Source: Asterionellopsis glacialis
Lineage: Eukaryota > Bacillariophyta > Plagiogrammaphyceae > Rhaphoneidales > Asterionellopsidaceae
Reading direction: 5' to 3'
DNA: 31,648 nt
Assembly (NCBI GenBank): GCA_014885115.2
Contig: WKLE02000806.1
Span: 1-31,648 of the forward strand
Position 1 is the stretch's first letter. The number at the start of each line of letters is the position of its first letter. The notes beneath the pieces are model-generated. The model searched no databases. It was not told where the DNA came from and saw only the letters and a program-made list of their open reading frames with translations. Below, one piece after another: positions 10,513 through 20,829 of this stretch. A program made the translations under genes and the position numbers.

Positions 10513-11070
10513 TAACGAGAGAGAATGAAGTTGGAGAAGGAAATGAGAGGATGACAGAACCAAAATGACGTGTACTCTCCTGAACAGACGCTGTTATGAT
10601 GTGTCAACAAACAAAGTGAATCTTCCTTGGTTGCTTCCTTCCCTTAATTGCGTATCGTTCTTCTTTCAAAGAAATACATACAATTTGGTATAATTGAATA
10701 GATTCTAATCAACACCACGATTGTTTGGGTTTATAAATCATAAGACTATGATATCCTCCGATCGTTTTCGCTCTTTGCTTCACAAGCAGATTGTGTTTTG
10801 AGAAACTACAGAGGCAGTTTTGAAATCATTTCACATTTAGCTCGCTCGAATCATGAAGAGGTCCGCTGCTCTTTACGGTTCGAGTGGTTGTAGCAAGAGT
10901 CCATAATGGAGATGCCACTCTTCGTTTTCTTAACAATAAGTCTATTTTGAAATTGATATGCTTTGTTCAAACATTACATGTACAGTTTATAGATTTACAC
11001 TAGTCGTTGTTATCATTAGCAATACCACTTATGCTGCACCGTGAAGTAGTTTCAATAAGGGACACCACAG
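10513..11070. other. intergenic, convergent 3' ends
   Basis: This is 3' flank between the cullin (+) and the hydrolase remnant (-). I see no gene, RNA or repeat in it. Confidence 0.5.
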
Positions 11071-11925
11071 TCAGGTTTTATGTGCCCATTTCTTTAAAAA
11101 CTTTGTGGTCCATTCTGTAGTCATAGTATGAATTGATTTTGAATCACCGGCTACATACATGGTAACATGAGATGTTTTAGCATCAACATGTGTGACCATA
11201 GGACGAGAAGAATTAATGTTACTATTTTCGGCATTACTGTCTCCATCCTTGTCATACATAACATTGTCAATAACTTGATGATAAACATTTTGAAAAGCAA
11301 CTCCACCATCACGTATAGCATTAGCCTTACCAGTCAATAACAACAGAGAAGGGAGTTCACTAACATTCGATACCGCCTTTGACCATTCTTCTACCGACAT
11401 GGTACCATCGAAGATTTTACTATGATCTTTATCATTGCAATATGTTAAAAGTGGCTCATCATCATCCTTTTCTTTGGAAGGTAGTGGAGAAAGATTTTGC
11501 ACCATGTCTTCATCTTCAAATGGTTGGCAATGTGCATATGCTGCCATTGCCCAACGTCTCCATTCACTTGGACATGTCCTTGTATGAATCATTTGACGTA
11601 CAGATTTATAATCCATGGTAAATTTTGAACTTGATAAAGGAAGTCCAGGTGAATCTAATAACATGGGAGTCAATATGAATTTGTTCTTCAAGGCACAAAG
11701 GACAGTGCCAGCTTCTAATGTGCCACCCGCACTCATACCAGCAATGTGGATCCCACCTTCACCGGATCCGTACCGTATACCGTCCTTCCCAAGTCCTCTA
11801 GTTTCATCTCTATAATGTTGCGTAAGATATTCTAGGGCCAAGAAACAATCTTCCGGTGCTGCAGGATATGGATATTCCAGTGCTAATCGATATTCCACTG
11901 ATGCCCAAATAATCTTATTTACATG
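11071..11925 (-). pseudogene. alpha/beta hydrolase (HSL/esterase-like), 5'-incomplete, probably degenerate
   Basis: The frame encodes the C-terminal two thirds of an alpha/beta-hydrolase-3 type esterase. Visible motifs are SVEYRLALEYPYPAAPEDC (family form YRLAPEHPFPAA.EDC) and the nucleophile elbow GMSAGG with the catalytic Ser. A segment aligning with the acid-residue loop reads GKANAIRDGG, where the family has D-P-L-R-D, so the acidic residue appears to be Asn. A candidate His follows in KTSHVTM. The upstream HGGG oxyanion motif and N-terminal strands are missing. In-frame stops lie at 11926-11928 and 12016-12018, and only about 230 bp separate this frame from the end of the Hsp70 gene. The translation has no ATG near its start. 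Either short upstream exons were missed or the gene has lost its 5' part. The Pro-to-Leu change in YRLAPE and the lost Asp favour decay. Confidence 0.6.
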
Positions 11926-12153
11926 CTATACTTTTCGATTGAGGATTATGATATAATGCATGTATAAATGTAGGCAAACAAAAATCTTCTGCACTGACTT
12001 AGTGACAAGACAAATTTAAGTTTCATACGAAATCACGCCGCTGCAAGTTTCAAGACAAGAATAAAGCACATAATCTTCAAATAAATCTTTGGTTCTGTCA
12101 AACTCTTTTGGTACGTGTGCAATCTCGTAAAAAAATGTGAGTTTGTTTGTCAT

Positions 12154-14964
12154 TTATAATATTTGAGCGCTATCACCAGGCTCACTAAAGGCTACTTTGA
12201 CGCCCAAATACACCACAAATAGCAAACAGCAAAGAATCATTAATCCGATTTGTTCCATTGTTGTTTCATCATTCTCACTTCCATCCTTTTCTCCCTTATA
12301 ATCTAATTTTTGTAAGACTTCTTCTTCTTGGTCCTCTTCATTCGTTTGGTTGTCTTTTTGTCGTTGTTGTTGCAGCAACCATTTTTCTTTTTGATATTTT
12401 CGCTTTTTACGTATATGTTCTGGATCATGTGAATCGAAGATAGAAACAATAAATTGTCCATTGGTTTCTAATGCCATACCAATATCAACTGTTCGAGGTT
12501 GATCTCCCAACACTTTTCGTTGTTCTGGTGATAAACGATGCAGCATAAATGTAAATTCACCAATAGGTTGCAGTATCTGTTTTTCCCTATCATCATAATG
12601 ATCAGAGGAAGAGAAGTAACTTACATCTTCCACAGCATGGACTGTGACACCACGTGTATCACCACAAACAAACGTAGCATAACCCTTGGCAGGCAATGGT
12701 GCATCCTTTGGTAATATAGGAACAAAGGATGAAACTGCTGCCTTGTTGCTGTTACTTTCAAGATTGTTTGTTGGTGATGGTATAGATACACCTATCGTAT
12801 GAGGTACAGTATCTAACATCAATGCAGATCGTAATGTATGAATAGGAACAACACCCGATAATGCTGCTGCTTGTATAGCCGCCCCTTGTGCAACAGCACC
12901 TTCCGGTGATAAACTACAACATAATTCTTGAATGTGAGGGAAACTCAATTTAAGCATCTCTCGTATAGCTGGTACTCGGGTAGCACCACCTACCAATACG
13001 ACTTCATGAATCATCTTGTAGTTGATGGCCTTGTCTTTATTATCGACATCTTCCTCACCTTGCTGCTGCTGCTGTTTGTTTTGACCTGACAATGATTGAA
13101 ATTCTTTTACTGCATTCAATACCAACTCTTTTGCTTGATGAATCAATATTTCAATACTTTGATTAAATTCTTCTTGTGACACTGATATACTACAGCATGT
13201 TTTCTTATTCTTCGCTTGTCCAATCACAGTCTTTTTCTGTTTGCGATTGTTGTTTTCTTCTTGTTGTTGCTGTTCTAGTACCATTGATGGTAAATCAATC
13301 GTTACGGACGAAGCAGGTGGATCATGCAATGTACCACATAATTCTTCCTTGATGCGTTTACATGTTCGAAGTAATACTTGCTGTTGTTGTGAATGATGAT
13401 GATAGTTGTTGCGCATAATAGGATCATCATCATCATCATCAGTTTTATCACTTTCATCATGATGATGATTTTCTATACGCGATTGCTTATCTACAATATA
13501 CTGATACAAGGCATAATCCATATCATCACCACCAAGACGTGAATTACCTTGCGTTACAGCCACTTGAAATATAGGTTGTTGCTGTTGTTGATGATGATAT
13601 TCGTCCGGTATTGTAGACGACGACAATGATGATGATTTGGAGGATGAACTCATGCTTGCTATTGTCACATCCGTTGTACCACCACCCATATCAAATACCA
13701 ATATATTCTTTTGTTGATTCTCATTTTTCGTTTGTGATTCATTTCTATGGTTACCACCACCACTATCACCACCATTATCATGATTGAGTTGGTTTGTGGT
13801 GGTGGACGGTGGTGTGGATGGTGATATGAATAATCCATATGCCATTGCAGCTGCTGTGGATTCTGTCAAGGCAGATACATGTCCTGTAAAACCTGCTAAT
13901 TGACATGCTTCTTTCATAAATATACGTTGTTGTTGTCCATAATGTGCTGGTACACCAATCACACAATTACGAATACTATTATTTCCTTCTCCAACAATGG
14001 GAATACCAAGATGTTTTTTAGGTATTCCTGTTGTTTGAATATAATATTGGGCTTCCATACGAATTGCATGTAAAAGTAATGCTACAATTTGTATTGGTTT
14101 CAATAGTACTACACATACCTCCTCCTCCTCCTCCTCCTCTTCTCCTTCTTGCGGTTTGTTATCCTTTTCGTCATTTTTGTGTTTCGTCAATTTCACTTGA
14201 ATTAATATACCACCATTGTTACTATTACCATTGGTATCCTCCATAACCACATCAAACGGTAATGTTTGTAAAAAATCGGAATCCTGTAATAATTGTTGTA
14301 TTTGTTCGGGTGATGTGGACATGCCCACAATACGTTTGACACTTGTAATCAAGGCGGTATATAGTTGTTCGGAGGATGCCGAGGAAGTCGTCGTCGTCGT
14401 TGTTGTTGTGTTTGACTTTTTTTCCTGGATTTCTACTGCTTTATAACCTGCTGCAATTATTTCAGGCATGTTCCATGTAGTATTTTTTTTGTGGGAGAAA
14501 GATTGTTCTTGTTCTTCTTGGTGTTGCCAGTACCGAAGAATTTTTTGTTCTTGGTCTTTTTGTTGTGGTTGACTCATCTTTTCATGCAACAATGATGAAT
14601 CGGATGAACGTCCCAAAAGAATAGCAGATGGGACAATCCGTCCGACTTTGCTTCCATGAAGAATGCGTTTGGTTAATCCATGACCTAGACGAAGTACTTT
14701 GGCCCGTCCACCATGGGAATCCCATACAGCACATGCACAATTCGATGTACCAAAATCAATACCAATCCAGATACCAGCATTATCATTATTATTATTATCC
14801 GACTCGTTTACTTCTTTTTGTATTGACTGCCCTTGTGACTGCTGTCGTGATTGTGGTTGACGACTTCCTTTAGTACTACTAGTCCTACTATTGCCACTAA
14901 ATAACACATCCTCTTTGATAACTTTAGTGTTGGAATCATCTTTGCCATCACTAGTGTTTGTCAT
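12154..14964 (-). CDS. divergent Hsp70-family protein with C-terminal membrane anchor
   Basis: Hsp70s are ATP-driven chaperones. Single exon, 936 aa, starting at ATG 14964; the frame runs upstream only through a GTG. The nucleotide-binding domain is recognisable: GIDFGTSN (68-75), GVPAHYG..R with ALTESTAAAMAYG, phosphate-2 loop VFDMGGGTTDVTI, RLGGDDMDY and VVLVGGATRVPAIREML. Poly-Q, poly-S, poly-H, poly-D and poly-E insertions split it. A shortened substrate-binding beta domain follows (ALETNGQFIVSI aligns with the usual DANGIL.VSA). The helical lid appears replaced by a basic/Gln-rich linker and one hydrophobic segment, IGLMILCCLLFVVYLGVKVA (about 906-925), 11 residues from the end. There is no N-terminal signal peptide, so a tail-anchored topology with the ATPase in the cytosol is inferred. 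Subfamily not assigned. Confidence 0.85.
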   Translation of the reverse strand: MTNTSDGKDDSNTKVIKEDVLFSGNSRTSSTKGSRQPQSRQQSQGQSIQKEVNESDNNNNDNAGIWIGIDFGTSNCACAVWDSHGGRAKVLRLGHGLTKRILHGSKVGRIVPSAILLGRSSDSSLLHEKMSQPQQKDQEQKILRYWQHQEEQEQSFSHKKNTTWNMPEIIAAGYKAVEIQEKKSNTTTTTTTTSSASSEQLYTALITSVKRIVGMSTSPEQIQQLLQDSDFLQTLPFDVVMEDTNGNSNNGGILIQVKLTKHKNDEKDNKPQEGEEEEEEEEVCVVLLKPIQIVALLLHAIRMEAQYYIQTTGIPKKHLGIPIVGEGNNSIRNCVIGVPAHYGQQQRIFMKEACQLAGFTGHVSALTESTAAAMAYGLFISPSTPPSTTTNQLNHDNGGDSGGGNHRNESQTKNENQQKNILVFDMGGGTTDVTIASMSSSSKSSSLSSSTIPDEYHHQQQQQPIFQVAVTQGNSRLGGDDMDYALYQYIVDKQSRIENHHHDESDKTDDDDDDPIMRNNYHHHSQQQQVLLRTCKRIKEELCGTLHDPPASSVTIDLPSMVLEQQQQEENNNRKQKKTVIGQAKNKKTCCSISVSQEEFNQSIEILIHQAKELVLNAVKEFQSLSGQNKQQQQQGEEDVDNKDKAINYKMIHEVVLVGGATRVPAIREMLKLSFPHIQELCCSLSPEGAVAQGAAIQAAALSGVVPIHTLRSALMLDTVPHTIGVSIPSPTNNLESNSNKAAVSSFVPILPKDAPLPAKGYATFVCGDTRGVTVHAVEDVSYFSSSDHYDDREKQILQPIGEFTFMLHRLSPEQRKVLGDQPRTVDIGMALETNGQFIVSIFDSHDPEHIRKKRKYQKEKWLLQQQRQKDNQTNEEDQEEEVLQKLDYKGEKDGSENDETTMEQIGLMILCCLLFVVYLGVKVAFSEPGDSAQIL

Positions 14965-16147
14965 GTTCCTCCACCGCACAGTCGTCTTTCTAATCTTATA
15001 GTCTTTATTGGTTTACTTTCAAATGTTATGAGAGTAGATACTGTCGACAATTCCAACATGTTTCATTGCCATTCCTCAGAAAGCCTCCGTTGGTTGTCAA
15101 GTTTGTTAGGTGGTGGTGCACAGACGACCAAGTCTTGCATGAGGATACTTCTTGCATGAATATTATTATTTGCGAATCATCACTAAGGAAAGAGCTAATG
15201 GTCGAAGATCATGTTGTACATACACAGTAAGTCCTGTAGTATGGGCAATAAGAGAGGAAAGGAATATTTTTTACAGAATAGGTAGGCGCAGCAATGCCTG
15301 CAGAACACAACACCACTTAGATCTTTCGACCTTCGAAACGGTGGAGAAGATGATGCGACCCCCCTTTGTCATTTACAATAGTCCCAAACATTGAACCCAA
15401 ATTAAAGGTGATGGAGAGCTTCTTACCTAGTATAAAAACAAGAGCAGCTTTTCAAGCAAAGACGAAAAATCATTATTTCAGTGACTTCCGTATTGTAGTA
15501 TACTGTCGCATAAAGTTGAAATATATTCAATTCCAAAATGACAGAGTGGAGCCCTCGTGTTTACAAGAACACTCGTACTTGTGGTATATTTTGGTGTACC
15601 TGATGTTGTTGTATTCAAATGAACCACAGTCGCCTCAACTTCATTGGTGGTGGGAGAAAATTATGTAGAAATGGACAATGTTAGTCATTTTACACAAATC
15701 TTTTTCACTCTCCTCATCTCTCTTGTCATGTTATCATTCCTCATTAAAAAAGGTGCTCCTCTACTGTAATTGGAACTCAAATGCATATACGAGTAGTAAC
15801 CAGCAATTCTCGGTTTGCCAAACGAACATATATCCTTCTAAAGGCTCTCCAATATCGATTGTTTCATTCTGGTTTACAATTGATCAGTTGCTGGTGTTCA
15901 CCTTTTTTGCACATTCCTTTCAGTCGATCTAATTAATTTTTATTAAAAGGCAGACCCCAAAAAACGAAATCATTCAAATCAAATATTAAACTTAAATTTA
16001 CGTTAATGGGATATTTTACGAGTGTAATCATGAGAAAATTGACACCAAACTACACATCCAACAACCAACCCACTGCCCAACACAACCACATCCATCCCAG
16101 AAATATACCTTCCTTGATTGTATAGTATACTTTAACTGCTTTCCTTT
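14965..16147. other. intergenic region, nothing recognised
   Basis: About 1.2 kb upstream of the Hsp70 gene and downstream of the PAP2-like remnant. Open frames of 80-100 codons occur on the + strand (15152-15394, 15366-15668, 15678-15932), but none has a recognisable domain or coding character. It presumably includes the Hsp70 promoter. Confidence 0.45.
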
Positions 16148-16762
16148 TTAGTTCCTTCCCTTGACAGTGATGGACGTATCATCAAGATCAGCAAATGCAC
16201 CACTTGCATCTCCCGACTTTAGCAGTTCAGCACGGGCAACAATCAAAGATGCTACACCCGTACAAAGTTCTTCTCCGGCAGGAACAGCCTTGGAGAAATG
16301 CATACCTCTGTACAAACAAGACATTCCACAGACATTCTGCACTTGAGACCACTCTGTGTATTCCAAGACAAGGTCTTCTGCAGGCATCATACCTGGCTCA
16401 GTCTTGGAAGACCCCTTTTCAACTGTACTCGTAAGAGAGAATTCACCAACTCCATCTTGTCCTGTTAGTTGCTGCATAGTCTCTGCAAATGCAGTACAGA
16501 TACATGATGAACCCAAGGGATATTCTGCATGCTGTTTTTAAATTTATTTAGTAAGAAGAAGAAGAAGAAGCAAATGCAATATGAATATGAGAAACCAAAT
16601 ATAAGCAACAAAACCCCCAGGACATTGAAAACTTACCAGCATGGTTCTGATGTAAGGTTGCCAATCAATACCTTTGATTGTAGCAGAGCCACTGAATGGT
16701 CCAGCATATGTATGGACTTCTTCTTCTCCTTTCAGGCCGGTGCACTTTTGGGCATTGCAGGC
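16148..16762 (-). pseudogene. PAP2/vanadium-haloperoxidase-like protein, C-terminal remnant
   Basis: Two exons join cleanly in phase 0: about 16760-16637 and 16531-16148 (intron GTAAGT..AACAG, 105 nt). The first reads GIDWQPYIRTML and the second begins HAEYPLGSSCICTAFAETM. Vanadium haloperoxidase-related PAP2 proteins have dPdW.Pl then hPEYPSGHs, where the His is catalytic; here that position is Ser. The second conserved block (SRi..G.HF) reads SCLYRGMHFSKA, so the Arg is also lost. Upstream, the same protein may continue in another frame (RLIGRDLGATANFC, about 16735-16830), but a frame change within 16735-16762 and the foldback element at 16835-16974 interrupt it. The first catalytic block (K..RP) was not found. 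Reading it as a truncated, probably inactive copy is inference; an expressed small protein cannot be excluded. Confidence 0.6.
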
Positions 16763-16834
16763 TCACCCAACTTACAAAAATTGGCTGTTGCGCCCAGATC
16801 TCTTCCAATCAATCTTGCAAAATAGTGCTGTTTG

Positions 16835-16974
16835 CAGTACCAATTTCTCAACAACCAGCCATTCTTAACTAACTGCACAATGACCCATATGGTTCCATGC
16901 AGAAGCTCCTTGTGCATGGAATCATATGGGTGGTTGTTAGTTAAAAATGGCTGGTTGTTGAGAAATTGGTACTG
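16835..16974. repeat. 140-bp foldback (inverted-repeat) element
   Basis: The left arm 16835-16901 and right arm 16913-16974 are reverse complements apart from a 5-nt indel and a few mismatches. They enclose an 11-nt loop (16902-16912). The arms start CAGTACCAATTTCTCAAC and end at the loop with TCCATGCA. As RNA this would form a hairpin of about 60 bp on either strand. It could be a MITE-like foldback element or a small-RNA precursor. No convincing target-site duplication was seen. Confidence 0.85.
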
Positions 16975-18178
16975 TATAATGCTACGGCCTTCCATCCTCA
17001 CCAAAAAAATAACAAGTAAAATTACTAGCTTTGATTAATTTGATTAAAAAAATTTTATGTCACAGTCCAGTACTGGACTGGTCCACCTAATCATGGAACA
17101 ACTCATAAGTAGAATATTTTACTTCCAAGCTCCAAAAAAAGTTACTTCTTAGCTCCCATGGTATTCTATGCTAATAATGTACCGCAGAGATTCTAAGCAG
17201 GAGGTCTGCAGAGGATTTAAATTTATTCTGTCTTATTAAAGTACATATTGTATGCTATTTCTCCATATACAACTTCTTGTCATGTAGCACATAGTTTGTT
17301 CACCAAAAGACCATTCTTGCCATGGTTGTTTTGGTACATTTGTGTATATCTAGATATGCAGAGATAGCTTTTACATTATTTAATTTGGAGCTGGTTGCTG
17401 CTTCCTAACTTACAAACTCTATCCCCTAGTTTTGTCCAAGTTATTTGGTTGATTTTGGTAGTAATTTTTTGCTTTACAACTTTATGTCTCAAATACAAGC
17501 TTACACTCTGCTTGGGAAAAACAGACGAATATATGTTTCCCTTCACAGTGGATTGTTGCTTTTGTTGTTACAATCATATTGTCATTGAATTGTCCTTTTC
17601 TCCGTCTCTTCCTCTCTCTTTCTCTTTTGCTTCCTTTTTCTTGTTTTTCGGACCTTCACGCTCGCTCTGCTCGAAAAAAAAAAAACTCGCACCCACAAGC
17701 TTTTACCGAGTTGTTTAGTGCCGGACGGTGTATTCAAGGTTTTCTGATTTCATTGGATTTTTTTTGCAAATCACTATGGAAAAAGCTAATGGTGGCATTC
17801 GAGGGACAGACTGACACCACGGTTTTGTGGAACAGTGTAGGTGGGACTGATCAGGTCATGAGTCATGACAATCTTCTCTCGCCCTTTTTTCACACCGACG
17901 CGCATAGGTCCTAAGCTCTACTCTAGTAGAGAGGATTAAGAGCAATGGAAGAAATGAGGTTTGATGACTTGACAATCGTACGTGTTTTTCTTTTCTAGAT
18001 TTCTTCCATGCTGAATGCAACGCAGAGCCTGAGAAGTTATCGTCCTTTAGAGAGCCCTGTCGACTACTCCTATCACCCTTGTTTGAACAAACCAAGGTCT
18101 CTACACATCCTCTCCTCCTGTTAGATACCCTTGGCAACGTTAGTGTAGTGACAGTGTTTTTGAAGATACTTATTGTAA
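16975..18178. other. intergenic region upstream of FtsY
   Basis: No gene was recognised. Positions 17063-17080 form a perfect 18-bp palindrome (half-site CAGTCCAGT). Near the FtsY end, ACTCTAGTAGAGAGG (17920-17934) is an imperfect palindrome about 260 bp before the ATG, resembling motifs near other promoters in this window. The ORFs at 17395-17914 are pyrimidine-rich and look non-coding. Confidence 0.45.
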
Positions 18179-19825
18179 ATGAAGCAAAAGATGACAGTTC
18201 CAAATGTCATTGTCCATCAAATTTGGTTTTGGTTTGCATTGGTTGTGACATCAGTTAGTCCATTCATGACACCACTCCCAAAGCAACCACAATCACAACT
18301 GCAACGTGTTCCTTGGACGACGACCACCTCAACGACAAGTAGAAGTAGTAATAGAAAATCGGTACAGTTGAATATGGTATTCGATTTTTTCAAACAACGA
18401 ACCAGCGAGGGTATTGAACAGTTATCGAAACTTTCGGATGCTGCAGCGAAAGGTCAATTAGGACAAGGTTTGGCAGATGCAGCTGCGTATACCGCTGAAT
18501 CCAATGCTGCTTTTGCAGATGGGTTAGCGAAAAGTCGTAATCGTTTATTGAATAACTTGGAGACGTTGTTTACTGGCAAATCAGAAGATGTTTTGGAAGA
18601 ATTGCAAGATGTATTGTTACAAGCAGATTTAGGAATGAAAACTGCGGAAGATGTCGTTGCCGAAGTGAAAAGTTTACAAGATTCATCTACGAAACGATTA
18701 GGACGTGATGATTTGATGAGTATTATGCGTGGGAAACTGATTGAAACGTTAGATCAAGAAGGCTTTACACAAGCCATACAGTTTTCAACAAAACCTCGCG
18801 TCCCCACGGTGTTATTCATTATGGGTGCCAATGGGATGGGTAAAACAACTACTATTGGTAAATTAGCTCACCGTCTCCGTACAGAAGGGAATCAAACTGT
18901 CTTGATGGCAGCATGTGATACCTTCCGTGCAGGTGCGGTTGAACAATTAGAACAATGGGCAGATCGGGCAGAAGTTGATTGTTATGGCCCATCGGAACAA
19001 CGGAACACTCCAAGTGCGGTGTTGTATGGTGCCTTGGATAAGGCCATAACAGAAGAGTACGATACATTGTTAGTTGATACATCAGGAAGGTTGAGTAACA
19101 ATGAAGCATTGAATGCTGAATTAGTTAAAATGAAAAAGGTTATTCAAAAACGCATGTCGGAAGAAACAGATCAAGATGGAAAACCTATCTTCAATCTAAA
19201 TGTACCCCATGAAACCCTATTGGTATTAGATGCTGCCCAAGGACGTATGGCGTTAGATTCTGCCAAGGTATGGGATAAGGAACTTGGATTATCAGGACTT
19301 ATTCTCACAAAATTGGATGGTAGTGCAAGAGGTGGAAGTGTTGTAGCTATAAGTCGTGAATTGAAACTTCCTGTGAAATTGATTGGCGTTGGTGAAGGTA
19401 TCAATGATTTGAGAGATGTACGTATAAACGACAAGACGCACAAGCTTTTTTTTTCACTTCTTTCTGTTACTGGGTTTACGGATGAGTACCAACTGACAGT
19501 TTTACTTGCTTGTTTTTTTTTATTTTTTTAGTTTGAACCTGAGCGATTCGTAGATGGTTTGTTAGGTATTGGTGCTGCAGGTGCCAGTGCATCTGCCAAT
19601 GAAGGCGCCTTACTTGAATCTAGATTAAAAGAGATGCGAAAAGCTAGAGATGTTAGAGCTAAAGAAATGAAGCAAGCTGTTGCAGCTGCACCTGCTGTTC
19701 CTTCTCCTGCAATGAGCACTGTGGGTGCTGCTGGTGGCGAGGATGTTGAATCACAACAACCAAGGCGTCGATCTATGCCGAGACCATCGAATAAAAAGAA
19801 GAAGAAAAAGAAAAAGAAGAATTAA
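18179..19825 (+). CDS. ftsY: chloroplast signal-recognition-particle receptor FtsY
   Basis: FtsY is the SRP-receptor GTPase; the plastid form works with cpSRP54 to deliver thylakoid membrane proteins. Exon 1 is 18179-19417 and exon 2 is 19532-19825 (phase 0 intron GTACGT..TTTTTTAG), giving 510 aa. Residues 10-28 are a hydrophobic signal sequence ending SVSPF, followed by a Ser/Thr-rich transit region: a diatom-type bipartite plastid presequence. The N domain follows, then the G domain: P-loop GANGMGKT (216-223), DTFRAGA (247-253), DTSGR (300-304) and TKLDGSARGG (377-386). The junction INDLRD|FEPERFVDGLLG restores the conserved FtsY end. Unlike typical FtsY, it continues for about 85 residues with an Ala-rich helix and a run of nine Lys. 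Confidence 0.94.
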
Positions 19826-20829
19826 ACGAACTAAAATGGGACAGCATAGTTTTGTTATATTCAGAGTATCGAAGCCTCATAGACTGTTTGTTAGTGTCAA
19901 AAATTAATGTATACTTTATGTATCAATCTGTTTACGGATACAAAAGGAATCATTTTACACCACTTTAAACAAATCAACAACATGGATCGGTACAACAAGC
20001 AAAACCAAGGCCCAGAACACGGAGTGTTCGTAACATTATAAGAATTTCTTTGATTCATCGTTACATCATTTAATTGGTACACCATTTCTTCCTTGATTGA
20101 ATATTGCTATATTTCTCTAATCGTTGATGGCGAAATAATTTATGTAATACAGCATAGTCCGTCCGTGGGCTCAAAAGAAATCTTCAATCATTGATAAAAA
20201 AACTCGTATCAGTTGAAGGTGACAAAGCAAATCTAAACAAACAATACAAAAGAAATGCAGATGGACACCTTAATGCTTTATCCAATGAAAATAGGTACAA
20301 AAGACTAAAGATGCTCCTACAGTATTGTGTACGTACTCTTAAAGCAATCCGTGTAAAATTAGTCTTTGAGAGTCCTAGTCCTACTACATAAGAACAAAAA
20401 TATTCTTTGCAACCTACTACATCCCCATAGTTTTTTTAAACCTTTTACGTTTTGGACAAGACTCTCTCTACTAGAGAGACAGTGTGCTTTTTATTAAAGT
20501 TTCATCTACATTTTTTACATTAGAGAAAATATATCTTTATTCTTAAGGAGTTTATGGTTTATAGATTTCTCTCACGAGCTCCAATAGGTTTTATATATTT
20601 CTTACACGTCGTGAGTACCGTTGGTAGGGCAACCTAAAAAAACCGTAAGGTACGATACAACCATACCGGTACCACAAGTTACGTGCAATTACGTTACTTA
20701 TCCATAGAGAGAGATAAAGCGTCTGTCGTAGTATTCGTGTGTCGCCCGCCTGCCTGTGCAGACTGCGAGATATCTCAAAAAGCAGTGTGCTCCTTGTGTG
20801 CCTTTTTCGCTAAAAACGACGACGGGACA
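19826..20829. other. intergenic region upstream of QCR6
   Basis: No gene recognised. A 66-codon ORF at 20191-20391 has no recognisable motif. CTCTCTACTAGAGAG near 20463-20478 is a near palindrome similar to those upstream of FtsY and in the RAD54/CUL4 spacer. The stretch near 20600-20829 presumably holds the QCR6 promoter. Confidence 0.4.

Noticed and set aside
10850..10930. tRNA-like GGTTCGAGT sequence
   Set aside because: The T-stem does not pair and no acceptor or D arm could be built.
15152..15932. Three plus-strand ORFs upstream of the Hsp70 gene
   Set aside because: No recognisable motif, biased composition, no coherent splicing between them.
17395..17914. Overlapping hydrophobic ORFs before FtsY
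   Set aside because: Arise from pyrimidine-rich DNA; no domain or plausible start context.
17856..18203. 115-codon minus ORF overlapping the FtsY start
   Set aside because: Antisense to a confident gene start and without recognisable features.
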